64,000 nt of DNA from Acidobacteriota bacterium (lineage in GTDB: Bacteria > Acidobacteriota > Vicinamibacteria > Vicinamibacterales > UBA2999): the NCBI GenBank assembly GCA_947465645.1, contig CANIBQ010000020.1, positions 1 to 64,000 on the forward strand, given 5' to 3'. Made by a program: the position numbers and the translations under genes. The notes beneath the pieces are model-generated. The model made no database searches. It saw only the letters and a program-made list of their open reading frames with translations, and was not told the origin of the DNA. This document shows, piece after piece, positions 51,904 to 60,351 of the stretch; positions within the stretch are counted from its first letter, which is position 1; each line of letters opens with the position of its first letter.

Positions 51904-52824
51904 TCACTTCTTCCCCTGCGTGGTCGCGCCTGCCCCGCCGGAGTCCCGGCGGAGGCGAGCAAGCTCGTACGCGCCTTCCAGGGCGCGTTTGGTCAGCACC
52001 GCAATCAGGTCGCGGCGGTACTCCGCGGACGCGCGCATGTCGTTGATCGGCTTCGCGTCGGCGACGGCGAGGCGCCCGGCTTCGGCCATCGCCTCGGGTG
52101 TAATCGCGCGCCCTTCGAGAAACGTCTCGGCGGACCTCGCGTGGATCACCTTCGGCGCGACGGCCCCGAGGGCCACCCGAGGGGCGACGAAGGTGTGCGT
52201 GTCCCAGTCGACCCAGAAGCTTGCCGCCGCGTTGACGAGCGCCAGCGCCTGTCCCTTGCGCAGGCCGAACTTCTGGAACCTGGTCGGTTTGCCAAGGCTG
52301 GCTTTCGGAATGAGGATCTCGACCAGTAGCTCCTCGGGCTTGAGCGCGGTCTTGCGCGGCCCGACGAAGAAGTCGGCCAGCGGCAACTGCCGGCGGCCGG
52401 CCGGCGACAGCACGGTGACGAGCGCATCAAGCGCCACGAGCGTCGGACCGCTGTCGACCGAGGGCACGGCGGTGCAGAGATTGCCGCCGAGCGTTCCAAG
52501 GTTCCGGGTCTGCACTGCGCCGATCGTGTGAGCGGCTTCCTGGAGCGCCGGGAAGAGGTCGCTCATGATCGGCGACCGCATGATCTGCGTGTGCGTGACC
52601 AGGGCGCCGATGCTCAGGCCCTCGTCCTTCATGCTGATGTGCTTCAGCTCCTCGAGCCGCGACACGTCGATGATGACTTTCGGAATGTGGCTGGAAGGCG
52701 CGAACTTGTAGTCGGCCAGCAGGTCGGTGCCGCCCGCCAGAACCTTGACCGAAGGCGCGTGCTCGGCCAGCAGCGCCACCGCATGGGTCGAATCCTTAGC
52801 GGAAAAGAGTTCAAAAGCTCGCAT
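51904..52824 (-). CDS. Molybdenum hydroxylase FAD subunit (CoxM type)
   Basis: This 306-residue protein of the FAD-binding domain in molybdopterin dehydrogenases has KVLAGGTDLLADYKF for the FAD pyrophosphate, IGAVQTRNLGTLGGNLCTA, and the C-terminal CO-dehydrogenase flavoprotein domain around FQKFGLRKGQALALVNAA. Together with the 2Fe-2S and two Mo-subunit halves it makes a complete soluble hydroxylase of roughly 33, 17, 50 and 36 kDa. Confidence 0.9.
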   Translation of the reverse strand: MRAFELFSAKDSTHAVALLAEHAPSVKVLAGGTDLLADYKFAPSSHIPKVIIDVSRLEELKHISMKDEGLSIGALVTHTQIMRSPIMSDLFPALQEAAHTIGAVQTRNLGTLGGNLCTAVPSVDSGPTLVALDALVTVLSPAGRRQLPLADFFVGPRKTALKPEELLVEILIPKASLGKPTRFQKFGLRKGQALALVNAAASFWVDWDTHTFVAPRVALGAVAPKVIHARSAETFLEGRAITPEAMAEAGRLAVADAKPINDMRASAEYRRDLIAVLTKRALEGAYELARLRRDSGGAGATTQGKK

Positions 52825-52912
52825 GCGTAGGTATCCGTATCAAGGCTTTACAGGAAGATCCCGAGGTGTGCTCGGAAGTTACCATGTCGGTGTCCATCGG
52901 GGCAACACTTTG

Positions 52913-52968
52913 GGGCTCTAGGCTTTGGGCTCTGGGCTCTAGCGGGACGCGCAGGCTAAACCTGCGCG
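52913..52968. repeat. Heptamer block plus family D palindrome between hydroxylase genes
   Basis: Four 7-base units (GGGCTCT, AGGCTTT, GGGCTCT twice) at 52913-52940 are the reverse of the AGAGCCC arrays. An 8-bp stem CGCGCAGG/CCTGCGCG with loop CTAAA (52948-52968) ends directly before the stop codon of the next gene (52969). Confidence 0.8.
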
Positions 52969-55722
52969 CTACTTTGGATTCGCCAGCTTTCGCCGCGACT
53001 TGGGCAGAGAGCCTGCTGCGGCTGGCGAATCGTCCATCGGCAGGCGGAAGCGCCGGATGCCGTCGAACGAATGGAGGGCGCCGGCCACAGCGCCGGCCGT
53101 GGCGACGCACCCGATTTCTCCGACCCCCTTCGCGCCGTAACCGCCGATCTCGTCCGGCACCTCGATCAGGATCACGTCGACTTTCGGCATCTGTTTGGCT
53201 GGAAGGATGCCCATGTCGCGAAGCGCCAGCGAATCGGGGACGCCCCTGGTGGAGGGAAAGTCCTCAGTCAGCGCGTACCCGAGCCCCATGTGCACGCCGC
53301 CCTCCATCTGCTCGGCGCACATACGGGGATTGATCGCCCGTCCGACGTCGTGGGCCGCGATTACGTGCTCGAGCTTTCCCTGGTCGTCGAGGATCACGAC
53401 CTGGGTCGCGTAGCTGAAGGTGAGGTGGGTCGTCGGGTTGAGCACCGCTTCAGGCGTACCGGGCCGCGTCGTGAAGCTCAGGACGTACTCGCCGACGTAC
53501 TCGCGCCCCACGAGCGGGGCGAGTTCCTCCGCGTACGTAGTGTCCGGCTTTAGCCGGACCTTCTTGAGGTCCTCGCACAGCTTCTTTCCGGCGATCCGCG
53601 CCGCGGCGCAGCTCAGGGTCGTGCCGCGCGACGCCCACGTCTCGCCGCATTTCTCGCCGAGATCCTTGTCCCAGACCACCGACATGATCTCGCCGGGCAG
53701 ACCGGTCTCCTCACACACGGCCTGCATGGTCGCGGTGTATATCCCCTGCCCCATCTCGGTGTAGCCGTTGCGGATCTCGAGGCGCGGGCCGGCGAGCACC
53801 GTGATGACGATGTAGCCGCCCTCGGTGGTGCCGTTGCCAAGCCCGGTGCTCTTGATGCCGCAGCCGATGCCCTTGTACTTCGCCTTCTTGTAGAGCTCCC
53901 TGACCGACTCGAGCGACTCGCGCAGCCCGCGCACGCTCTCGCGCATGATCTGCCCGGTCGCGAAGGCATCGCCGGGATTCAGGATGTTGCGCATCCGGAT
54001 GTCCCAGCCGTCCACGCCGACCTTGCCGGCGAGGATGTCCATCACGCCTTCCATGGCGAACTGGGCCTGGTTGCTGCCGAACCCGCGCATCGCGCCCGCG
54101 TTCGGGTTGTTGGTATAGACGGCCTTTGATTCGACGTCCACATTCGGGATGCGGTACGGTCCGCCCGAGTGACAGGCGGCGCGGAGCGCGCACTTGGCGC
54201 TGGTCGTGTGATAGCCGCCGGCGTCGGCGACAATCCGCGACCGCAGCGCCGTCAGCCGTCCTTCGGCATCCGCGCCAACCGTCAGGGTGATGTTCATCGC
54301 GTGGCGCTTGACGTGGTGCTGCGTCGACTGCTCGCGCGTGAGTACCGTCTTGACCGGCCGGCCGAGTACGTATGCGGCCACCGCGGTCTGCGCCTGGATG
54401 GAGAGCTCTTCCTTCGCGCCAAACGCGCCGCCACTGGCCGAGAGTGCGATCTCGACTCGCGCCGGGTCGAGGCCCAGGACCTTCGCGATCTGCTGATGGT
54501 CGTGGACCGACCCCTGGCTTTCGGTGTGCACCGTGTAGCTGTCGCCCCGCGGGATGACCAGGCACGATTCCGGCTCGAGGAACGCGATATCGATCGGCTG
54601 CGTCTGGAAGGTCGCCTCGATCACGTGCGCGGCCGATGCGAGCGCGGCATCCACGTCGCCGCGCGTGAAAGCGGTGACCGGCTGCAGCAGGTTCGACGCC
54701 CGTGGAGCAAAGGTGTCGGCGGAGTGCACGAGCGGCGCGCCCGGCTTCAGCGCCTCGAACGGATCAACAACCGCCTCGAGGACGTCGTAGTCGACGCGGA
54801 CGTTCGCGGCCGCCTGCCGCGCGTGGAACTGCGTGTCGGCGACGACCATGGCCAGGAAGTCGGCAACGCAGCACGTGGTCTCCCCTTCCGCCACGAAAAC
54901 CGGCATGTCCTGGTCGGTGATGCCGGTGCCGCGAAATCCTGGAACGTCGGCTGCGGTGATGACCCGTACGACGCCGGCCATCGCCGCCGCTTCTCCCGCG
55001 TGAATCTTCAGGACCTTCGCGCGAGGATGCTCGGTCGCGACCATGGCGCCGTGCAGCATTCCAGGCACGCTCATGTCGTCCACGAACGCTTTCTCGCCAA
55101 GCGTCTGGTCCGATCCGCCCTTTCGCAGAGCCGAACGGCCGACGCCGTCCTTCATGCGGGATCCGGTGATGGTCTCGGGCGCCGAGATCCGCTCGAGCCC
55201 GAAATCTTCACCGAAATAGTGATGCCGCCGCGGCTCGGTGCGCTCGATGTGCCCGCCGCTTTTCATCGCCTCGCCCGCCGTCTGGATGGCGTCGATGATC
55301 CGTCCGTATCCGGTGCAGCGGCACAGGTGACCGTCGAGCGCCTTGGCGATCACCGCGCGATCCTCCGTCTTGCCCTGCTGGATCAACGACGCGGCGCGCA
55401 CGACGATGCCGGGAATGCAGAAGCCGCACTGCACGCCGCCCTCGAGCACGAACGCATCCGCGATCACGCGGCGGACGTCTTCGGCCATGCCTTCGAGGGT
55501 CGTGATGTCGTGGCCGTCCATCTGTTCGGGCTTGCGCAGGCAGGAGAGCGCGGGACGGCCGTCGATCACCACGAGACAGCAGCCGCAGGCCCCTTCCGGA
55601 GCGCAGCCGTTCTTGGCCGAGACGATGCCGCATTGCTCGCGCAGCACCTCCAGCAGGTGCATCCCCGGTTCGTATGAAGCTGTGGTGGGTTTTCCGTTCA
55701 ACGTGAACGAAATGGTGGGCAT
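52969..55722 (-). CDS. Single-chain Fe-S/molybdopterin hydroxylase (selenium-dependent xanthine dehydrogenase-like)
   Basis: This 917-residue protein has an N-terminal 2Fe-2S module (NGCAPEGACGCCLVV, SCLRKPEQ, then GGVQCGFCIPG and LDGHLCRCTGYGRI), then a full Mo-binding subunit: FVDDMSVPGMLHGAM, IDIAFLEPESCLVIP, ALSASGGAFGAKEE, AMRGFGSNQAQFAME, NGYTEMGQGIYTA and GGYGAKGVGEIG (catalytic Glu). There is no FAD domain. This layout is that of the group called selenium-dependent xanthine dehydrogenases. Residues about 721-730 (VRLKPDTTYA) are encoded by a REP-like repeat. TATACT lies 12 bases before the ATG at 55722. First gene of the array, divergent from the DRE-TIM gene. Confidence 0.87.
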   Translation of the reverse strand: MPTISFTLNGKPTTASYEPGMHLLEVLREQCGIVSAKNGCAPEGACGCCLVVIDGRPALSCLRKPEQMDGHDITTLEGMAEDVRRVIADAFVLEGGVQCGFCIPGIVVRAASLIQQGKTEDRAVIAKALDGHLCRCTGYGRIIDAIQTAGEAMKSGGHIERTEPRRHHYFGEDFGLERISAPETITGSRMKDGVGRSALRKGGSDQTLGEKAFVDDMSVPGMLHGAMVATEHPRAKVLKIHAGEAAAMAGVVRVITAADVPGFRGTGITDQDMPVFVAEGETTCCVADFLAMVVADTQFHARQAAANVRVDYDVLEAVVDPFEALKPGAPLVHSADTFAPRASNLLQPVTAFTRGDVDAALASAAHVIEATFQTQPIDIAFLEPESCLVIPRGDSYTVHTESQGSVHDHQQIAKVLGLDPARVEIALSASGGAFGAKEELSIQAQTAVAAYVLGRPVKTVLTREQSTQHHVKRHAMNITLTVGADAEGRLTALRSRIVADAGGYHTTSAKCALRAACHSGGPYRIPNVDVESKAVYTNNPNAGAMRGFGSNQAQFAMEGVMDILAGKVGVDGWDIRMRNILNPGDAFATGQIMRESVRGLRESLESVRELYKKAKYKGIGCGIKSTGLGNGTTEGGYIVITVLAGPRLEIRNGYTEMGQGIYTATMQAVCEETGLPGEIMSVVWDKDLGEKCGETWASRGTTLSCAAARIAGKKLCEDLKKVRLKPDTTYAEELAPLVGREYVGEYVLSFTTRPGTPEAVLNPTTHLTFSYATQVVILDDQGKLEHVIAAHDVGRAINPRMCAEQMEGGVHMGLGYALTEDFPSTRGVPDSLALRDMGILPAKQMPKVDVILIEVPDEIGGYGAKGVGEIGCVATAGAVAGALHSFDGIRRFRLPMDDSPAAAGSLPKSRRKLANPK
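53532..53560. repeat. REP-like palindrome, family A copy 3, in frame
   Basis: Reverse-oriented family A element. It differs from the other copies at three of 29 bases, two of them forming a compensatory C-G to G-C exchange in the stem and one in the loop. It encodes VRLKPDTTYA within the hydroxylase. Confidence 0.9.
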
Positions 55723-55829
55723 TCCTATGAGTTCAGTATATGTCACGCCCCTTGATGAGGCTGGAGTCGGCGGTGTACGATTCAATGTTTCGATCACCTG
55801 TTTCAACCCCGCCATCAGTGAGAGGCTAC
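55723..55829. promoter_or_regulatory. Divergent promoter region of the hydroxylase array and the DRE-TIM gene
   Basis: This 107-base region holds TATACT on the minus strand (55740-55735), 12 bases before the hydroxylase ATG, and GAGAGG (55820-55825) before the DRE-TIM ATG at 55830. It is the only place from which the 14-gene minus-strand array could be transcribed from its first gene. Confidence 0.55.
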
Positions 55830-57065
55830 ATGAAGGAACCGTGGAAAACCGACAAGTGGTTCATCAGTCCCTGGAACTACCTGCCCGAGGTGACGAAGAA
55901 CTACGCCTTCCCGAAGAACATCAAGATTCATGACGTCACGCTCCGCGATGGTGAGCAGCAGACGGCGGTCGTGTTCCGGCGCGAAGAGAAGGTGGCGATC
56001 GCGAAGAAGCTCGACGCGCTTGGCGTCCACCGCATCGAGGCGGGCATGCCGGCGGTGTCGCCTCAGGATCGTGCCGCCATCTCCGACATCGCCGCGCTCG
56101 GCCTGAAGGCCGAGATCTTCGGCTTCGCCCGCTGCATCCCGTCGGAAGTGAAGGTCGTCAAGGAATGCGGCTGCACGGGCATCGTCATCGAGATTCCCGC
56201 CAGCGACCACATGATCCAGCACGGCTACGGCTGGCCGATCGAGCGCGCGATGAAGGCGTCGATCGAGACGACGCTGGCCGCCAAGGAAGCCGGGCTCTAC
56301 ACGGTGTTCTTCACGATCGACTCCACCCGTACCGAACTGAACCGGTTCCTCGACATCTGCGAGCAGGTCGCCACCGAAGGGCACATGGACGCGCTGACGA
56401 TGGCCGACACGATGGGCGGGACGACGCCGGACGCATACGCCTATGTCGTGAAGAAGGTGATCGAGCGGCTGAAGAAGCCGGTCGAGGCGCACTGCCATAT
56501 GGACTTCGGCCTCGGCGTCGCCAACACCATTGCCGCGCTGCAGGCGGGGGCCTCGGTGGCGCACACGACGGTGACCGGGCTCGGCGAGCGCGCCGGCAAC
56601 GTGCCGATGGAAGAGGTCGCGATGGCGATGCTCTGCCTCCACGGCCAGGATCTCGGGCTCAAGACGGAAAAGTTCGTCGAGACCTCGAGGTTCGTCATGG
56701 ACCTGGCAAAGGTCACGCAGCCGCCGAACCGTCCGATCGTCGGCGAGAGGCTCTACGAAGTGGAGTCGGGGATCATCGCCGGCTGGGTGCGCATGGGCCG
56801 CAAGGGTCACCCGCTCGAGTCGATTCCCTTCGCGCCCGAGCTCGTCGGCCAGAAGCCGGTGTCCATCGTCCTCGGCAAGAACAGCGGTCCGCCGTCGATG
56901 GAAGAGTGGTGCGAGAAGCTGGGCATCACCGCCAGCGATGACGAGAAGATGGCGATGCTGCAACTGGTGAAGGCAAAGTCGTTCGAGAAGAAGGACCTGC
57001 TGACAGCCGACGAGTTCAAGGCGATCGCGAACCAGGTGCTGCAGAAGGCTACTGTTACCACGTAG
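55830..57065 (+). CDS. DRE-TIM metallolyase family carboligase (HMGL/isopropylmalate synthase-like)
   Basis: This 411-residue TIM-barrel protein has HDVTLRDGEQQ, the metal/catalytic RDGE motif. KLDALGVHRIEAGMPA, TMADTMGGTTPDAYAYVV, AHCHMDFGLGVANT (HxH metal ligands) and TTVTGLGERAGNVPME follow. This is the pyruvate/acetyl-CoA carboxyltransferase domain of homocitrate, isopropylmalate and related synthases or lyases. The C-terminal regulatory domain is short, so it is not a typical leucine-pathway LeuA. GAGAGG at 55820-55825 precedes the ATG. Lying next to the hydroxylase array, it probably condenses or cleaves an intermediate of that pathway. Confidence 0.82.
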   Translation: MKEPWKTDKWFISPWNYLPEVTKNYAFPKNIKIHDVTLRDGEQQTAVVFRREEKVAIAKKLDALGVHRIEAGMPAVSPQDRAAISDIAALGLKAEIFGFARCIPSEVKVVKECGCTGIVIEIPASDHMIQHGYGWPIERAMKASIETTLAAKEAGLYTVFFTIDSTRTELNRFLDICEQVATEGHMDALTMADTMGGTTPDAYAYVVKKVIERLKKPVEAHCHMDFGLGVANTIAALQAGASVAHTTVTGLGERAGNVPMEEVAMAMLCLHGQDLGLKTEKFVETSRFVMDLAKVTQPPNRPIVGERLYEVESGIIAGWVRMGRKGHPLESIPFAPELVGQKPVSIVLGKNSGPPSMEEWCEKLGITASDDEKMAMLQLVKAKSFEKKDLLTADEFKAIANQVLQKATVTT

Positions 57066-57169
57066 TTGTCGGTTGTCGGTTGTCGGCTGTCGGCTGTCGG
57101 CTGTCGGCTGTCGGTTTTTAGTAGGCAGTAGGCAGTAGGCAGTGGGCAGTAGGTAGTAGGTAGTGCGGG
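57065..57169 (+). repeat. Fifteen-unit heptamer tract
   Basis: A continuous 7-base register over 105 bases: GTTGTCG x3, GCTGTCG x4, GTTTTTA, GTAGGCA x3, GTGGGCA, GTAGGTA x2 and GTGCGGG. It begins at the last base of the DRE-TIM stop codon and runs into the terminator hairpin. Confidence 0.92.
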
Positions 57170-57198
57170 GCGGACCTTTACGGTCCGCCCTTTTTTTT
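57168..57198 (+). terminator. Rho-independent terminator, family B palindrome with T8
   Basis: The 9-bp perfect stem GGGCGGACC/GGTCCGCCC has loop TTTAC and is followed by eight T (57191-57198). It is well formed for ending the DRE-TIM transcript. The stem is a member of the dispersed family B, here fitted with a T-tract. Confidence 0.85.
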
Positions 57199-57280
57199 GG
57201 CGCCACGCATGTACGCCGCCTGTCCCGAGCACTACGACGAAGTGGGCCGCGGCAACGTCAGACCGCCGAAAGGATCGGGT

Positions 57281-58249
57281 ATGGTAGCGAGCATGTCACG
57301 CATGATTGTCGCCACGGCGACGTTGTCGGTGCTGTGCCTTGCGAGCGCGTCGGCAAGCGCGCAGGGCTGGCGGCCGCCGACGGATGCTGAACGTTGCCCG
57401 TCGAAATGGGGGCCAGGGGACGAACGCGGAACCGCCAACCTGATGACGCCCGAGATCGTCCTGCGCGCCGCGCGGCTGATCACCAAAGGCGAAGTGATCG
57501 AACTGGCGTACCCGCTGTTCGCCGGGATGCCCTTCTACGGAGACCGCGTCTTCAGCCAGCAGGTGAAGAGGACGAACTGGCCTCCGGGTTCCAACAACCG
57601 GGGCTCGAACGAGGAGATGGTGACGACGGAGCTGGGTCAGGTCGGCACACAGATCGACGGCTTCGCCCATCAATCGATCGGCAACAGCCTTTATAACTGC
57701 GTCAAGATGGACGAGATCGCCACGAGAACCGGCTTTTCAAAGCTGGGGATCGAGAAGGCCGGCGCCCTGTTCACCCGCGGCGTCCTGATCGACGTCGCGG
57801 CGCTACGCGGCGTCGAGATGCTCGGCGATCGCTACGAGATTACCGCGCAGGATCTGCAGGACGCGCTCAGGCGGCAGAACCTGACGCTCGAGACGGGCGA
57901 CGCCATCATCATCAATACGGGATTCGGACGGCTCTGGGGCAAGGACGACACCCGCTACTACCGAACGCAGCCTGGACTGGGCATCGGCGCCGCCGAATGG
58001 CTCGCGCGGCAGAATCCGATGATCGTCGGGTCGGACACCTGCTGCGTCGAGGTCAATCCAAATCCCGATCCGAAGCTCAGCTCGCCCGTCCACCAGATCC
58101 TGCTCGTGGCGGGCGGGATCTATTTGATCGAGAGTCTCAAGCTCGACGAGCTCCTGGCGAAGGGTATCCACGAGTTCGCCTTCATTGTCGAGCCGCTGAA
58201 GCTCAGAGGGGCTACCGGCTCCTCGGTGGCACCAGTCGCGGTGCGATGA
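57281..58249 (+). CDS. Secreted cyclase-family hydrolase (kynurenine formamidase-like fold)
   Basis: This protein of about 322 residues has a signal peptide (VATATLSVLCLASASASA). The cyclase fold shows ANLMTPEIVLRAARLITKG, ELAYPLFAGMPFYG, the metal-site motif GTQIDGFAHQS (HxGTHxDxPxH has Gln in place of the second His), and VGSDTCCVEVNP with VHQILLVAGGIYLIESL near the end. Family members hydrolyse N-formyl or cyclic amide bonds. The ATG at 57281 has AAAGGA six bases upstream. Alternatives are 57293, which TATGGT at 57280-57285 could make leaderless, and 57302. A role with the neighbouring Mo hydroxylases is inferred from position. Confidence 0.8.
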   Translation: MVASMSRMIVATATLSVLCLASASASAQGWRPPTDAERCPSKWGPGDERGTANLMTPEIVLRAARLITKGEVIELAYPLFAGMPFYGDRVFSQQVKRTNWPPGSNNRGSNEEMVTTELGQVGTQIDGFAHQSIGNSLYNCVKMDEIATRTGFSKLGIEKAGALFTRGVLIDVAALRGVEMLGDRYEITAQDLQDALRRQNLTLETGDAIIINTGFGRLWGKDDTRYYRTQPGLGIGAAEWLARQNPMIVGSDTCCVEVNPNPDPKLSSPVHQILLVAGGIYLIESLKLDELLAKGIHEFAFIVEPLKLRGATGSSVAPVAVR

Positions 58250-58269
58250 CCATCTAGCTCAGGCCGGGG

Positions 58270-59781
58270 TTACGTCGTGGCTTCGCCGCCTTCGGGGGGG
58301 GCGCTCGTGGACCGGGGATGTCGAACGGCAGCCACAGGGTGAACCTGGACCCGCGCCCGAGATCGCTGTCGACCGTGATGCGGCCGCCCAGCAGCCGCGA
58401 CAGACGCTCGCTGATGGCGAGTCCGATGCCGGCGCCGGGGGGGGCCTGACGAGACGTCCAGGCGCTTGAACTCGTCGAAAATCAGCCGCTGGTTGGCGCC
58501 GGCAATGCCGGGACCGGTGTCGGACACGTCAATGACACACCACTCGCGCCCGGTATCATCAGCGCGCAGGCCAACTCGTACGGCGACGCTTCCCGTCTCC
58601 GTGTACTTGATCGCGTTACCCAGCAGGTTGCCGAGGATCTGTCCGACCCTGGCTGGGTCGGACTGCAGCGCGGGGAATGCCGCAGGCAGGTCGGCGACAA
58701 CCGCGAGCCCCTTGCCGGCCGCCTGCGCGCGGTAGTCTTCGAGGGTACGGAGGGCGACCTCACGGAGATCCGTCGTCACCCGGTGGAGCTCGATGTCCCC
58801 TGTCTCGGCACGCGCCAGGTCGAGCAAATCCTGAATGAGCCGGATGGCAGCCTGGACCGAACGCCGCGAACGTTCGACCGCATTGCTCTGCTTGGACGTG
58901 AGCGGGCCCATGATGCCCTGATCGAGCATGAGGAGGTAGCCGTCCGCCGCGCCCAACGGGTTCTTCACGTCGTGGCCGAACCCGCGCATCAGTGCCTGGC
59001 GGCTCGCGCTGATGCGCGCGATCTCCCGTTCGTGACGCTCGGCCTCGGCAAAGGCCAACTCCGCCGCCGCGCGCGCCTTCCGCTCCCGGTCCGCGAGGGC
59101 GCGGTGCCTCGAGCTCAGTCGCAAGACCGACGTGACGGCACCGAACGCAAGCAGCACGCCCGCCAGCGAGAGGATGGCGTCGATACGGTGGACTGAACGG
59201 ATTCGCTCTCTCAGCGTCGCGGCCTCCTGGCGGATCTCCCGCTGCAGCCGCGCCGTCATCGCGGTGACGGCCTGAAAGCGTCCCTGCTGGACGGGTAGGA
59301 GCGACAGGTACTGTTCTCGCGTCAGCTTGCCGCCGTACAGCGCGTCCACCAGCTCGTCGGCGGCCCGCAGGTCTTGCCCCATCTCGACGAGTGCGACTTG
59401 AAACTCCGGCATCATGCCAGCGGCGCTGTCAACCAGCCACGCGTACGCGCGTCTCCGTGCCGACTGCGCATCGTGATGACTTGTCGCGTAGAACTCATCC
59501 CCGGTGAGCAGAAACCCACGCGTGCCCGCGGCCTCCTGCGCGAGGGCAACCTGCATGTCGCTCACCGCGGTACTCGCGGGGTCCATCACGTCCGACAATC
59601 CGTCGAGGGAGGCGGCGATCCTGCTCTGGATGAAGATCGGAAGCAGTGCCAGAAAGAATAGCGACCCCACCACGAGGAGGAGGGGCAGGGACGCGGGCAG
59701 GCGGGACGCATCCGACCCGTGGTCGCCGTTTCGCGGTGTGAGTCCCGCGGCCGGACGGTGATAGGCGAGATCCTCCCTCAT
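58270..59781 (-). pseudogene. CHASE3 sensor histidine kinase, frameshifted in the ATPase domain
   Basis: The open frame gives 503 residues. It has a membrane helix (PLLLVVGSLFFLALLPIFI) and a CHASE3 sensor domain (AASLDGLSDVMDPASTAVSD to AYAWLVDSAAG). A second helix (AILSLAGVLLAFGAVTSV) precedes the HisKA with FGHDVKNPLGAADGY. The HATPase has NLLGNAIKYTETG, VSDTGPGIAGA and FDEFKR. After residue about 446 the reading frame is wrong: eight G at 58437-58444 shift it. Removing one base restores [20 protein letters not shown] and then [16 protein letters not shown], a normal G2 box and end, stopping at 58254-58256. It could be a real mutation, a phase switch or a sequencing error. No response regulator gene is adjacent. 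Confidence 0.78.
58437..58444. repeat. G8 tract at the kinase frameshift
   Basis: Eight consecutive G. A length of seven (or ten) would restore the histidine kinase frame. A second G8 tract lies at 58305-58312 near the C-terminus of the same gene. Confidence 0.9.
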
Positions 59782-59985
59782 AGTGATGCTCAAGGCGGTT
59801 GCCGACCTCTATCCCGGATGCGCAGTAGCGGCCACTGCGGCAAGGCGCACACATGGCGCCGTATTGGCAGGCCAAATCCGTACCAATACTGCCGAGCGGA
59901 ACGATTCAGTGGCAGACGATGTTATTGAACGGGATGCGCTCGCGCGTGCGGGAGATTCACCAGCCGTGCTGGAATTTTTCCAGGG

Positions 59986-60300
59986 TTACTTCGTCGCGTC
60001 ACCGCCGTCGACGATCACGTTGTGCACGACGCCGGCGCCGCCGGCCCGGCGGAAGGCCGCCGCCTCCTGATACTCCCTGGAATCGAAGCACGCCTGGGCC
60101 TGCGCCATCGTCGGAAACTCGATGACGACGTGGCGGTGGAACTGACGGAAGTCGTCGTCGCCTTCGTTGATCGAGTAGTTGCCGCCCCGCGCCAGCACCT
60201 TGCCGCCGTACTTGCTGATGATGGCCGGGACGAGGTCGGTGTATCGCTTGTATTCGACGGGGTCGTTGATCTTCGCGTGGGCCATCCAGTATGCGGGCAT
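59986..60300 (-). CDS. DUF1330 protein
   Basis: This 104-residue protein begins MPAYWMAHAKINDPVEYKRY and contains KYGGKVLARGG and VVIEFPTMAQAQACFDSREYQEA, the DUF1330 ferredoxin-like fold. Its function is not known; it is sometimes linked to stress or to small-molecule monooxygenase-like folds. GAGGAG precedes the ATG at 60300 and lies directly beside a family C palindrome (60311-60330), which forms the boundary with the VWFA gene. Confidence 0.8.
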   Translation of the reverse strand: MPAYWMAHAKINDPVEYKRYTDLVPAIISKYGGKVLARGGNYSINEGDDDFRQFHRHVVIEFPTMAQAQACFDSREYQEAAAFRRAGGAGVVHNVIVDGGDATK

Positions 60301-60310
60301 CGATTCTCCT

Positions 60311-60330
60311 CGGAGGCCTGAAGGCCTCCG
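60311..60330. repeat. Family C palindrome, copy 2
   Basis: 8-bp stem CGGAGGCC/GGCCTCCG with loop TGAA, the counterpart of 11844-11863. The shared flanks (GGTARCC on the stem side) show that these are copies of one element. It lies between the VWFA gene stop and the DUF1330 start. Confidence 0.82.
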
Positions 60331-60351
60331 GCTACCGAACTTCAAACAGGA

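Noticed and set aside
57065..57169. Heptamer tract considered as a CRISPR-like array
   Set aside because: Units are 7 bases with no spacers and no cas genes are near; it is a tandem repeat.
57066..57280. Small ORFs in the repeat region between the DRE-TIM gene and the cyclase gene
   Set aside because: They translate the heptamers and the terminator hairpin and are not genes.
59794..59985. Gap between the kinase and DUF1330 with TATTGG...CCAATA arms
   Set aside because: Only 6-bp arms 15 bases apart and no other signal; too weak to report as an operator.
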